Shown in pieces: positions 1 through 8,632 of a DNA stretch of 64,000 bases (position 1 is the first letter of the stretch; each line of letters begins with the position of its first letter). Source of the DNA: an uncultured Atopobium sp. Lineage in GTDB: Bacteria > Actinomycetota > Coriobacteriia > Coriobacteriales > Atopobiaceae. Under the pieces are notes generated by a model. That model worked only from the letters and a program-made list of their open reading frames with translations, was not told the DNA's origin and ran no database searches. Where the stretch lies: NCBI GenBank assembly GCA_938036925.1, contig CALHVU010000059.1, forward strand, positions 1 to 64,000, written 5' to 3'. A program made the translations under genes and the position numbers.

Positions 1-470
1 GAGAGCTCGTGGACTAGCTCATCATCTTCTTTGAGCAAAAGAACATCATGGGTAAGGAGCACACCGCCTGGCTTGAGTACTCGTGCATACTCTTTAACCG
101 CAGCCGTCTTCTGCTGATCAGAGAGCATGGTAAGCATTGCCTCGTTAATAACAACATCAAAGCTGTTATCAGGGTAGGAGAGGTTTGTAGCGTCTCCTTG
201 TTCCACCGTTACATACTGTTCGATGTTGTTTCTCGCAATATTTTCTTTTGTCTTAGGAAGCACATCTGCATTGAGGTCAATTGCGGTTACGTGACAGTGG
301 AAACGTTTTACTAGCTCAACCGTAGTGGTTCCAATATTGCAAGCCACCTCAAGAATTTGAGTTTCTGGCGTAATGTCAACAGAATTAAGCAGCCAATTGG
401 TTGCCTCAATTCCTCCAGGACGCAGTCTTGTCTTGCCCATACGAAGTAAAAATTCGTGACCAACTTCCAT
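1..470 (-). CDS. Class I SAM-dependent methyltransferase (3' end cut by window edge)
   Basis: The reverse strand is open from an ATG at 470 to the window edge, giving 156 residues of a class I (Rossmann-fold) methyltransferase. The SAM-binding motif I reads ILEVACNIGTT; the acidic end of strand 2 is AIDLNAD, and motif II/III is the stretch QGDATNLSYPDNSFDVV, followed by VLKPGGVLL. These are typical of small-molecule methyltransferases of the UbiE/Methyltransf_11 type. A GA-rich ribosome site (gaaggggg) lies a few bases upstream. The C-terminal part is outside the window, so substrate cannot be judged. It is divergent from the TetR gene at 672, with a perfect 6-6-6 inverted repeat between them that may be an operator. 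Confidence 0.85.
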   Translation of the reverse strand, partial: MEVGHEFLLRMGKTRLRPGGIEATNWLLNSVDITPETQILEVACNIGTTTVELVKRFHCHVTAIDLNADVLPKTKENIARNNIEQYVTVEQGDATNLSYPDNSFDVVINEAMLTMLSDQQKTAAVKEYARVLKPGGVLLTHDVLLLKEDDELVHEL

Positions 471-503
471 ACTAAGACCCCCTTCATACTAGGAAAGAAA
501 TTA

Positions 504-521
504 AGTTAGCTATATCTAACT
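504..521. promoter_or_regulatory. Palindrome AGTTAG-N6-CTAACT, candidate operator
   Basis: A perfect inverted repeat of 6 bp arms and 6 bp spacer lies 34 bp upstream of the methyltransferase start, between it and the divergent TetR gene. On the minus strand it sits just after a TTGAAT that could serve as a -35. That is a usual position for a TetR-family repressor site. Which protein binds it is inference. Confidence 0.35.
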
Positions 522-619
522 AATTCAAGTTAACCACATCATTACCTGCGAAAAAAGCCAAATTAATTGCTATTTTTGGAACAATTTCATTGGCATGAGG
601 TTATAAATCTTGTTCCGAG

Positions 620-635
620 AGTATCGCGGTATACT
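620..635. promoter_or_regulatory. Inverted repeat AGTAT-N6-ATACT upstream of the TetR gene
   Basis: A 5-6-5 inverted repeat overlaps a TATACT (630-635) that could be the -10 of the TetR gene, 37 bp before its ATG. This placement fits autoregulation, but no good -35 element is visible at the right distance. Confidence 0.3.
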
Positions 636-671
636 TTGGTATCTCATACAAAGATCTTCAGGAGTAAAAAC

Positions 672-1235
672 ATGAGCAAGGCTACAACAAAGATGGCCAT
701 AGCATTTGCCTTTAAAGAACTGCTGTTAGAAAAGCCGCTCAACAAGATTACCGTTAATGATATTGCCGAAAAGTGCGAGATGAACCGTCAAACGTTCTAC
801 TATCATTTCCACGATATTCTGGAGCTCACCGAATGGATTTGCGAAGAAGATGCAGAACGCGCGCTTAAAGAAAACAAGACGTACGATACTTGGCAAGAGG
901 GGTTTCTCGCCATCTTTAATATGATCAAAAAAGATAAGCCCTTTATTCTCAATATTTATCACAACGTTCCTCAAGATTACTTATACAAGTATCTATATAA
1001 GGTTACCTATCAGCTTCTCTATGTCGTGCTTGAAGAAAAAGCTGAGGGAATGGTTGTGAGGGAAGAAGATAAGGCTTTTATCGCAAATTTTTACAAGTAT
1101 GGTTTCGTTGGATTAGTGCTTGAGTGGATTGATGGGGGAATGACAGAAGATCCTAAAATCATTGTAGATAGGCTTAATTCTCTTATTCATGGGTCGTTTA
1201 ATCACGCACTGACTAATGCTAAAAGAAACAAATAG
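672..1235 (+). CDS. TetR/AcrR family transcriptional regulator
   Basis: 187-residue one-domain regulator. The N-terminal helix-turn-helix includes ITVNDIAEKCEMNRQTFYYHF, the typical TetR recognition helix signature; the aromatic C-terminal helical region resembles the DhaS-like group of TetR proteins. The ATG at 672 is chosen because an AGGAG lies 7 bases ahead of it; the frame is open further upstream to 567 but that stretch has no ribosome site and lacks family similarity. It precedes the oleate hydratase gene by 181 bp, with a terminator between them, so it has its own transcript. Control of the hydratase or of the divergent methyltransferase is a guess from position. Confidence 0.85.
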   Translation: MSKATTKMAIAFAFKELLLEKPLNKITVNDIAEKCEMNRQTFYYHFHDILELTEWICEEDAERALKENKTYDTWQEGFLAIFNMIKKDKPFILNIYHNVPQDYLYKYLYKVTYQLLYVVLEEKAEGMVVREEDKAFIANFYKYGFVGLVLEWIDGGMTEDPKIIVDRLNSLIHGSFNHALTNAKRNK

Positions 1236-1279
1236 CAATACGACAAAATAGCCTCTTTGTCGTGAAATTGAGCAATATG

Positions 1280-1316
1280 AGCGGACTGTCACTTTATCGG
1301 ACAGTCCGCTCTTTTT
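1280..1316 (+). terminator. Rho-independent terminator after the TetR gene
   Basis: An 11-bp perfect stem (AGCGGACTGTC paired with GACAGTCCGCT, loop of 9) is followed by CTTTTT, 45 bp after the TetR stop codon. Confidence 0.85.
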
Positions 1317-1416
1317 GTGCATTTTCTTTAGCAGTTTATAAGTTTATAGTGAATGCAAGGTAAGGGCGACTTACTAATTTCCGCAGGTATTTAAGCGGAA
1401 AACTAAGGAGGAAGTT

Positions 1417-3210
1417 ATGTACTACTCTGCTGGAACGTATGAATCGTTCGCTAAACCAGAAAAGCCCAAAGATGCCGACAGGAAATCAGCTTATATCATC
1501 GGAACTGGTCTTGCGGGTCTAGCTGCTGCGTTTTATCTTGTACGCGATGGCCAGGTGAAAGGTTCAAGGATTCACCTGCTTGAGAAGCTTGAGCTTGCAG
1601 GCGGAAGCTGCGATGGTCGCAAAGACATAAGCAAGGGTTTCTATATGCGTGGTGGCCGCGAGATGGACAACCACTTTGAGTGCATGTGGGATATGTTCAG
1701 AGACGTTCCATCAATTGAAACGCCTGGTATATCGGTACTTGATGAGTACTATTGGCTCAACAAGCACGACCCTAATTATTCACTGTGCAGAGCTTCTGAG
1801 AAGTGCGGTAAAGATGCTCACACAGACAAAAAGTTCAAGCTTGATAGAGAGTCATCACTTGCACTTGCTAAGCTGTTTATGACTCCCGAGAAAGACCTTG
1901 AGGATAAAAAGATTAGCGACGTACTTCCTGATTCTTTCTGGAATACTAACTTCTGGCTCTATTGGCAGACTATGTTTGCATTCCAAAGATGGTCTTCAGC
2001 TCTTGAGATGAAGCGCTATTTATGCAGGTTTTGTCATCATATTGATGGTCTTCCTGACTTTACTGCATTACGTTTTACTAAGTACAATCAGTACGAGAGC
2101 ATGATTTTGCCGCTGGTAAGGTATCTTGAGAATCATGGTGTCACCGTTGATTACGGTATGGACGTCAAAAACGTCATCATCAACGATACCAACGGTAAAA
2201 AGGTAGCTACTCAGATTGTTTACGAGAAGAACGGTTCACAACAAACCATTGATCTTACAGAAGACGATTTAGTGTTTATTACTAATGGCTGCTGCACCGA
2301 TACATCTTGCTATGGTGACCAAAACACTGCTCCCGATATTAGTAACGTTAGAAATGGCGTGGGAGAATCCTGGGATTTGTGGAAAAACATTGCAGCTCAA
2401 GCTAAACATGGTGAGTACGGTAATCCAGAGAATTTCTGCAGTGACTTTGAGGCAACCAACTGGATGAGCGCTACTATCCAAACAAAAGATGAAGAAATCA
2501 TCAAGAAAATCATTGGTGTCTGCAAGAGAGATCCAAGAGAAGGCAAGGTCACAACTGGCGGCATTGTAACCGTCAAAGATAGTACCGATAACTGGTATCT
2601 CTCGTGGACTATTAACCGTCAGCCACAGTTTAGAGCACAGGATAAAGATACTGTACTTATCTGGGTCTATGCACTAAGCACTAACAAGCCTGGTAATTTT
2701 GTTAAGAAAGCCATGCGCAATTGCGCTGGTGAGGAAGTATGCCAGGAGTGGCTCTACCACATTGGTGTTCCAACCAAGAAGATTGAGGACTGGGCAAAGA
2801 ACCGCTGCAACACCACTACGTGCTTCATGCCTTACATCAACGCATTCTTCCAGCCAAGAAAGGCTGAGGACAGGCCTCTGGTTGTCCCTGAGGGTTCCGT
2901 TAACTTTGCCTTTATTGGACAGTTTGCCGAGACTCCTCGTGACACCATCTTTACTACGGAGTACTCAATCCGCACTGGTATGGAGTCTGTCTACACGTTG
3001 ATGGATGTTGATAGAGGCGTACCAGAGGTTTGGGGTTCTCAGTACGACATCAGAGAGCTTCTAAGGGCAACCTACTATGCTCTGGACAAGAAAACGCTTG
3101 ATAAGGCGCCACTCTCGTTCAAGGAGAAGATGCTCTTAAAGGTAGCTCTCAAGGCCGTCAAGGGCACTGATATTGAGCTACTGCTCAGGAACACCGGACT
3201 GATCAAGTAG
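1417..3210 (+). CDS. ohyA: Oleate hydratase (fatty acid double-bond hydratase, MCRA family)
   Basis: 597-residue FAD enzyme of the oleate hydratase family, which adds water to cis-9 double bonds of unsaturated fatty acids such as oleate to give 10-hydroxystearate, usually at the inner membrane face. The dinucleotide-binding motif IIGTGLAGLAAA spans about residues 27-38. The conserved RGGREM segment puts Glu at residue 82 and an aromatic Tyr at residue 201, the positions of the catalytic Glu and Tyr known in characterised hydratases. Length is normal for the family. Start is set by AAGGAGG 6 bases ahead of the ATG. It stands alone, flanked by terminators, downstream of a TetR gene. In other bacteria the enzyme detoxifies host fatty acids; that role here is inference. 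Confidence 0.93.
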   Translation: MYYSAGTYESFAKPEKPKDADRKSAYIIGTGLAGLAAAFYLVRDGQVKGSRIHLLEKLELAGGSCDGRKDISKGFYMRGGREMDNHFECMWDMFRDVPSIETPGISVLDEYYWLNKHDPNYSLCRASEKCGKDAHTDKKFKLDRESSLALAKLFMTPEKDLEDKKISDVLPDSFWNTNFWLYWQTMFAFQRWSSALEMKRYLCRFCHHIDGLPDFTALRFTKYNQYESMILPLVRYLENHGVTVDYGMDVKNVIINDTNGKKVATQIVYEKNGSQQTIDLTEDDLVFITNGCCTDTSCYGDQNTAPDISNVRNGVGESWDLWKNIAAQAKHGEYGNPENFCSDFEATNWMSATIQTKDEEIIKKIIGVCKRDPREGKVTTGGIVTVKDSTDNWYLSWTINRQPQFRAQDKDTVLIWVYALSTNKPGNFVKKAMRNCAGEEVCQEWLYHIGVPTKKIEDWAKNRCNTTTCFMPYINAFFQPRKAEDRPLVVPEGSVNFAFIGQFAETPRDTIFTTEYSIRTGMESVYTLMDVDRGVPEVWGSQYDIRELLRATYYALDKKTLDKAPLSFKEKMLLKVALKAVKGTDIELLLRNTGLIK

Positions 3211-3250
3211 GGGCGCGGAGAAACCCGCAGAGTCAAAATCTGAATCGTAA

Positions 3251-3292
3251 AAAAGTGGCTGCATTTGACGTGTCATCTGCAGCCACTTTTAG
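3251..3292 (+). terminator. Rho-independent terminator after oleate hydratase
   Basis: A 13-bp perfect stem (AAAAGTGGCTGCA with TGCAGCCACTTTT) closes a 14-base loop and ends in TTTT. The A-rich left side makes it potentially bidirectional. Confidence 0.85.
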
Positions 3293-3414
3293 TTAAAAAT
3301 GCATGTGGTACAAACAGCGAGAAAACAAATTATAATTTTTAGCGGTAAGAAAAATGTAATGGTGCTGCGTCCAACTTACATCAAAATACAATGGTATTTT
3401 GAGGAGATTACAAG

Positions 3415-4179
3415 ATGAATGACTATATAAAAACAAATAAAGATAGATGGAATAAGGTAAACAATGACTATACCCAGCCATTGACGCATGAAGAATTAGA
3501 AGAGGCTAGAAATAATCCAATTGCCGTTGCATTACCGGTTGGCAAAAAAGTTCCAACAGAATGGTTTGAAAAGACCAGCGGAAAAAAGATATTAGGCTTG
3601 GCTTGTGGTGGTGGACAACAGGGTCCCATTTTTGCTGCTAAAGGTTATGACGTAACCATAATGGATTTTTCTACATCACAATTACAAAAAGATGAGATGG
3701 TTGCTAAAAGAGAAGGCTTAAAAATAAATACCGTTCAAGCTGATATGACAAAACCATTTCCTTTTGAAGATGAAACTTTCGATATTATCTTTAATCCAGT
3801 CTCGAACGTTTATATAGAAGACTTAGAAAACATGTTTAAAGAAGCCGCTCGCATATTGAAAAAGGGTGGGCTGTTAATGGTCGGCTTTATGAATCCTTGG
3901 ACGTACATGTATGACGCTGACGTTGTATGGGACCAGCCCGATGAGGAATTACTTTTAAAGTATTCGATTCCCTTTAATTCAAGAAAGCTTGAAAAAGAAG
4001 GCAAAATAACCATAGATCCAGCGTATGGATATGAATTTAGCCATACCTTAGAAGCTCAAATTAGAGGACAACTTAAAAATGGCCTTGCTATGATTGATTT
4101 TTATGAGTCATGTGATAAAAGGAATCGATTATCACAGTATGGAAATGACTATATCGCCACGCTCTGTATCAAGCTCTAA
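3415..4179 (+). CDS. Class I SAM-dependent methyltransferase, probably acquired
   Basis: 254 residues with a SAM-binding core: motif I ILGLACGGGQQGP (about residues 59-71), acidic strand-2 end TIMDFS, motif QADMTKPFPFEDETFDII, and ILKKGGLLMVGF. The C-terminal part (MYDADVVWDQPDEE onward) is a lid typical of small-molecule methyltransferases; the substrate is not recognisable. GAGGAG lies 8 bases ahead of the ATG. Codon use is strongly A/T-ending (AAA, AAT, ATA, TTA) unlike the neighbours, which suggests recent transfer, probably from a low-GC Firmicute. It converges on the HAD gene with only 2 bases between the stop codons and no terminator there. Confidence 0.85.
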   Translation: MNDYIKTNKDRWNKVNNDYTQPLTHEELEEARNNPIAVALPVGKKVPTEWFEKTSGKKILGLACGGGQQGPIFAAKGYDVTIMDFSTSQLQKDEMVAKREGLKINTVQADMTKPFPFEDETFDIIFNPVSNVYIEDLENMFKEAARILKKGGLLMVGFMNPWTYMYDADVVWDQPDEELLLKYSIPFNSRKLEKEGKITIDPAYGYEFSHTLEAQIRGQLKNGLAMIDFYESCDKRNRLSQYGNDYIATLCIKL

Positions 4180-4181
4180 TC

Positions 4182-5075
4182 CTATAGAGTTCTCTTCAGG
4201 ACAGACTGGACAACCTCAGAATCAAAGTCTCCCTGAGCCTCTGTAAGCGCCTCTAAGAGCTGAGCTACGCCTTCCTCATACACGCTAGGCAACAGATACT
4301 TCGAGACAGCCTTAGCCTCGTCAGTTCCGTTTTCCATACAGCATGAGTGATGAGCAATCTTAAGAAGGTCCAGATCGTTTTCGGAATCACCGCACACAAT
4401 AACTTCTTCTGGCTTAAGACCTATAGTCTCAATGAGCTTCTCGAATCCCTGTGCCTTATTCCAGCCACGATAATTGATGTCAAACCAACCAATATAGGGA
4501 GAAACCAACTCAACCTCTGGAACTGCGCTGGTAACAGCCTCATAGATCTCTTGCTGGCGCTCTTCATCTTGAGGGAACAGCAAACCTCCTGCATACATCG
4601 GAACATCTTTTGGAACAGACTGTGGTCCGAGTCCTGGAACAAAAGTGTTAAATGAGGCCGCAAGGTGATCTACCACCTCTTGAGTAGTGTCAACTATTTT
4701 CCAACAAGAGGTAAATGACGTGTCAAGAGGCTGCTCAAGCGGACCTTCTGCGTAATAGGTAAACAGGCAATCCTGCATTGGAGAAATGACCTCGTAGATC
4801 TTCTCCATCATCTCGTAAGTAAATTTTTTTGTGAAAATGAGCTTGCCATTAAAGTAGAGAATCTTTCCACTTGAAAACACGCCAGTATCAGTTAGAGAAA
4901 CATCTGATTTGAGATAAGAAAGTGCATCATAAACTGGCCTTCCCGTAGAAAGACCAAACGAGATACCTGCGGCTTTAAGATTATTAATTGCCTGATGGGT
5001 TCTTTCTGAAATAGCCGGAGTGTCAGCGGGTTTTAACGTTTGGTCCATATCGGAAAGAACAAGCTTAATCATCAA
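4182..5075 (-). CDS. HAD-superfamily hydrolase, Cof-type phosphatase
   Basis: 297 residues. Motif I is DMDQT near the N-terminus (LVLSDMDQTL, nucleophile and acid/base Asp), motif II is the Ser/Thr in STGRP, the cap region lies in the middle, and motif IV is GDSENDLDLL followed by the A/V-x-N-type stretch near CMENGTDEAK. This is the type IIB Cof/SupH class that dephosphorylates sugar phosphates, FMN or related metabolites; the substrate is unknown. Two Met codons begin the frame (5075 and 5072); a TTGGAG just upstream supports this region as the start. Single gene, convergent with the methyltransferase and divergent from the peptidase. Confidence 0.88.
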   Translation of the reverse strand: MMIKLVLSDMDQTLKPADTPAISERTHQAINNLKAAGISFGLSTGRPVYDALSYLKSDVSLTDTGVFSSGKILYFNGKLIFTKKFTYEMMEKIYEVISPMQDCLFTYYAEGPLEQPLDTSFTSCWKIVDTTQEVVDHLAASFNTFVPGLGPQSVPKDVPMYAGGLLFPQDEERQQEIYEAVTSAVPEVELVSPYIGWFDINYRGWNKAQGFEKLIETIGLKPEEVIVCGDSENDLDLLKIAHHSCCMENGTDEAKAVSKYLLPSVYEEGVAQLLEALTEAQGDFDSEVVQSVLKRTL

Positions 5076-5200
5076 GACTCCAATGTGCGTATACTAAATG
5101 CGTGTTTTGTTAATTCTACCAGCATTTAGTTACTGAGACATAAATTTTGTCGTTATCATTACGTTATTGAAACAAAGCTAACCAGACTATTCGAGGGTTC

Positions 5201-6598
5201 ATGAATATTTACGACCACTTTGCTCACGAAGATGAATACGATGAGCTCAACATAGATGCAATGTCAGAGAGACTTGCAAAGGCACTGTCATTTAAGACAG
5301 TGTATACAGATGCCAAAACTACTGATTGGTCTCAGTTTGAAGGCCTTCAACAGCACATTTATGACAGCTTTCCGTATATTATGACGGCAGCTTCCAATGT
5401 TGAGGTGGTTGGTCACTCGCTCCTCATTGAGGTTCCAGGATCTAACCCCAAGCTTCCTGCGTTGATGCTCATTGCTCATCAAGATGTTGTTCCTGTTGTA
5501 CCTGGTACAGAAGAAGCCTGGACACACGATCCCTTTGGTGGAGACGTTGATGACACCTACATTTGGGGACGAGGCGCACTTGATATCAAAGACATGCTCA
5601 TGGGAGAGCTTGAGGCACTCGAGTATCTGCTTTCACAGGGTTTCTCGCCAAGGCGCTCTATCTACCTGGCATTTGGCGAGGATGAAGAGGTTCAGAGCCA
5701 TGGTGCTACCAAACTTGCAGAGGTAATGGCCTCGCGAGAAATGCGTGCGGCTTGTCTGTTGGACGAGGGTACCACTACGTTTTTTGACGGCAGCGCTTAC
5801 GGTGCGCCTAAGGCTACCGTGGCCGACATCTGCATCTCGCAGAAGGGCTTCTTAAACGTTAAGCTCACCGCTCCTGGCCATGGCGGACATTCCTCAAATC
5901 CTTTTGGTGGGACATCGCTTGAGCATTTGAGCCGCGTACTTGCTGCACTTTCTGAGACTAAACCTCAACCTGAGCTTAATGATATTGTCAAAGAAACCTT
6001 CAAAGTCCTGGCGCCAGAAATTACAGAGGAGCCTTTTGCTTCCTTGGTACAAGACGTAGATGCAAATGCAGACAAAATTGCTCTTGCAGCAGCTCAAATC
6101 AAAGAGCTTTATCCATTTGTCACAACTACTTACGCGTTTAATATGCTTGAGGGTTCAAGTAGTGCAGCTAACGTTATGCCTGGTAATGTTAGTGCAATTA
6201 TCAATATCAGGCTGCTTCCAGGTGTAAGCGTTGTAGAAACCCTTGAACACATTAAACAGATTGCCACTCAAGTAGACCCTTGCATTGAGGTTGAGGCTTT
6301 GCACTCAACACCCGCCGGAAGAATCGACTCTCCAACTGGCGCAGGATATCAGGAACTCAAGGCCATCATGGAACATTACTATCCTGGCGTTACCTTTGTT
6401 CCATCCTTTGTGTGTGGTGGTACCGATTCTGTCCGCTACGAGGGAATATGTGATTCTATTCTGCGCATTTGTCCGTTTAGGCCAACTCCAGAAGATGAGG
6501 CTAACGGCGTCCATGGCATTGATGAAAGGATCGAGAAACGCGTCTATGCCCAGGGTGTTCGTGTTCTTGCTTCCTTTGTTAAACAAATGTGCCAATAA
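5201..6598 (+). CDS. M20-family metallopeptidase (carboxypeptidase S-like)
   Basis: 465-residue cytoplasmic di-zinc peptidase. Metal and catalytic residues are in the usual order: IAHQDVVPV (His ligand and Asp), GRGALDIK (bridging Asp), GEDEEV (catalytic Glu then ligand Glu), LLDEG (ligand), and a final HGIDERI (His ligand). A dimerisation domain sits between about residues 220 and 335 (APGHGGHSSNPFG at its start). The overall pattern resembles yeast carboxypeptidase S/PM20D1 more than PepD or ArgE. No signal peptide. It likely hydrolyses short peptides or N-acyl amino acids; substrate unknown. The ribosome site GAGGG is closer than usual to the ATG. Confidence 0.88.
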   Translation: MNIYDHFAHEDEYDELNIDAMSERLAKALSFKTVYTDAKTTDWSQFEGLQQHIYDSFPYIMTAASNVEVVGHSLLIEVPGSNPKLPALMLIAHQDVVPVVPGTEEAWTHDPFGGDVDDTYIWGRGALDIKDMLMGELEALEYLLSQGFSPRRSIYLAFGEDEEVQSHGATKLAEVMASREMRAACLLDEGTTTFFDGSAYGAPKATVADICISQKGFLNVKLTAPGHGGHSSNPFGGTSLEHLSRVLAALSETKPQPELNDIVKETFKVLAPEITEEPFASLVQDVDANADKIALAAAQIKELYPFVTTTYAFNMLEGSSSAANVMPGNVSAIINIRLLPGVSVVETLEHIKQIATQVDPCIEVEALHSTPAGRIDSPTGAGYQELKAIMEHYYPGVTFVPSFVCGGTDSVRYEGICDSILRICPFRPTPEDEANGVHGIDERIEKRVYAQGVRVLASFVKQMCQ

Positions 6599-6664
6599 TT
6601 TGCTATTGCGCATCTTACGTTAAAATAGACACATGTTATGTACTACAAAAAGGGGAGTGAAACG

Positions 6665-7396
6665 TTGCAAACTAGGCAGCAGCTAGCTAATCAAGTAGCA
6701 TCCCAAATTAAAGAAGCAGCAGACGCCGATGCAGCAAAAGCGCAGGCAGAGGGAACTATTACTGATCCAGTTGGTAGTTCCAACAATCCTTCTAACGCTA
6801 TTTTTACTGTTGCAAACGTCATTACCTTTTGCAGATTAATCCTTACGATTATCTTTCTTGTGCTCTTCTCAACGGGTGGAAATCGTTGGGTTGCGCTTGG
6901 CTGTTATGTAACCGCAGCTGTTACCGACTTTCTTGACGGTCAGGTTGCTCGTAGAACGCAAACTGTCAGTTGGCTTGGCAAAATCATGGATCCTATCATG
7001 GACCGAGTACTTCTTATCACAGGTGTTCTTGGCCTCTTGATTATTGGTGAGCTTCCTCTTTGGATTCCACTCTTTGTTATTGGACGAGATGTTTACCTTA
7101 CTCTTGGCGCTCTTGCAGTTCGTAAATTCCGCAGGCGTCCTATTGATGTTGTCTTTGTTGGTAAAACAGCAACTGCATTTTTAATGACTGGTTTTAGTTT
7201 GCTTCTTCTGGGTATTCCAGTTGTCTCCGGACTTGGCCTGGTAAACGTTAGCTGGCTTCCAGGTCTTAACTCTGAAAGCAGCGCTTTAGGTATCTTCTTT
7301 GTGTACATAGGAATTGTTTTCTCGGCAATTACCGCCATTGTTTATACTGGTGAAGCAGCTAAAATAGTTAAAGATAGTAAAAACACTCAAGCATAA
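6665..7396 (+). CDS. CDP-alcohol phosphatidyltransferase family protein (second PgsA-like enzyme)
   Basis: 243 residues if started at TTG 6665, preferred because AGGGGAG lies 7 bases upstream; an in-frame ATG at 6638 has no such site. The full CDP-alcohol transferase signature is present: D-F-L-D-G-x2-A-R-x8-G-x3-D-x3-D. About 50 hydrophilic, Ala/Gln-rich residues precede the first membrane helix, unusual for this family, then about six helices follow. The family joins a CDP-activated lipid with glycerol phosphate or another alcohol. A more standard pgsA is at 31493, so this paralogue may make a different phospholipid. First of a tight row through the FtsR-like gene. Confidence 0.85.
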   Translation: MQTRQQLANQVASQIKEAADADAAKAQAEGTITDPVGSSNNPSNAIFTVANVITFCRLILTIIFLVLFSTGGNRWVALGCYVTAAVTDFLDGQVARRTQTVSWLGKIMDPIMDRVLLITGVLGLLIIGELPLWIPLFVIGRDVYLTLGALAVRKFRRRPIDVVFVGKTATAFLMTGFSLLLLGIPVVSGLGLVNVSWLPGLNSESSALGIFFVYIGIVFSAITAIVYTGEAAKIVKDSKNTQA

Positions 7397-7408
7397 GTTA
7401 GGTTGTTT

Positions 7409-8632
7409 ATGACTTTCTTTCAGCACAACCATGTATCTTTGCGCCAGCTCTCTCATAAGATGCTGGCTTTTCTTGTAAGCGTGCTGCTTGTATTTGTTCT
7501 AACTGCTCCTTTTGCTCCTGTAACTACGGCTTTGGCAGAAAATACCTCTTCTAACAAGACTTCCGTAACAGATGAGCCAAAACTTACTGAGGCAACTACT
7601 GCCATTGTCACTGATGCTCAAGGAAACGTCCTCTGGAGCAAAAATCCAGATCAAGAGCTTCCTATGGCATCCATTACCAAGGTTATGACTGCAATTGTTG
7701 CGCTTGATTCTGGCGTTAATCTTGATGAGCCATGTAAAATCACGGTTCCAGATCTTGAAGAGGGTTCACAAGTTGCTGGTTTGACCTCGGACGATACGCC
7801 TACACTCAGACAGCTCATTATGATGATGCTGGTGTATTCCGCAAATGACGCAGCTTATAACATTGCTCTCAACGTATCTGGCTCTCAACAGGCCTTTGTT
7901 GACCAAATGAACAAAAAGGCTGCTGAGATAGGCATGACACACACACAGTTTCAGAATCCTCACGGCTTAGATGCTGATGGTCACTATTCAACCGCGCGAG
8001 ACCTTGCTCTGATGGGTCGTTATGCACGCGAGCACTATCCACTTATCGCAAGCGCTGTACATACCAGGTCATACACTACAACGGTAGGAGGGGAGCAGCG
8101 CACGTTCCACTCAACCGATGACCTTATGGACACCTACCGAGGTCTTCTCGGCATTAAAACAGGTGCTGAAGACTCTGGTACTGCCTTCTTGGGCGCTTCC
8201 ATGCGCGGAAACATTACGCTTTATACCTGCGTGCTTGGTTGCGAGACTATACAAGGTCGTTTTGACGATACTGCCATTCTGATGAACTGGGCTTATCGCA
8301 ATTACAATCGCGTAAGCATCCAGCGCACTGATCAGATTGTGCAGATTCGTACGAGCGAGGACAACTTCTTGCTCTCTGCAGTGGTTAAACCATCAACTTC
8401 TACCACGTATATGGCATGGCCTGGCTCTAAAGACTTCACCTACCAGACTTCCATGCTTTCTCCCAACTATCCAGTAGCTAACAACCAGCTGATTTCTTCA
8501 ACTGACTGGTCTCAAGATTCCGCGCATGTAGGCACCACCATTACCCAGGCACATCTTACGCTGTGGACTATTCCGTCCTACAACCTCTTTGACCTGTATT
8601 CGGTTGCTCCGTATCTCTTTGGGAGAAACTAA
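7409..8632 (+). CDS. D-alanyl-D-alanine carboxypeptidase (PBP5/DacA type)
   Basis: 407-residue exported serine peptidase that trims the terminal D-Ala of peptidoglycan stem peptides. Active-site motifs: S-I-T-K with nucleophile Ser88 and Lys91, S-A-N at 144-146, and K-T-G at 250-252. An N-terminal hydrophobic helix (about residues 20-42) ending in TTALAE is a signal peptide. The C-terminal 110 residues are less conserved and beta-rich; there is no obvious C-terminal membrane anchor. ATG 7409 is preferred over the TTG at 7403, whose upstream AGG is too close. It overlaps the next gene by one base (TAATG), so translation is probably coupled. Confidence 0.92.
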   Translation: MTFFQHNHVSLRQLSHKMLAFLVSVLLVFVLTAPFAPVTTALAENTSSNKTSVTDEPKLTEATTAIVTDAQGNVLWSKNPDQELPMASITKVMTAIVALDSGVNLDEPCKITVPDLEEGSQVAGLTSDDTPTLRQLIMMMLVYSANDAAYNIALNVSGSQQAFVDQMNKKAAEIGMTHTQFQNPHGLDADGHYSTARDLALMGRYAREHYPLIASAVHTRSYTTTVGGEQRTFHSTDDLMDTYRGLLGIKTGAEDSGTAFLGASMRGNITLYTCVLGCETIQGRFDDTAILMNWAYRNYNRVSIQRTDQIVQIRTSEDNFLLSAVVKPSTSTTYMAWPGSKDFTYQTSMLSPNYPVANNQLISSTDWSQDSAHVGTTITQAHLTLWTIPSYNLFDLYSVAPYLFGRN

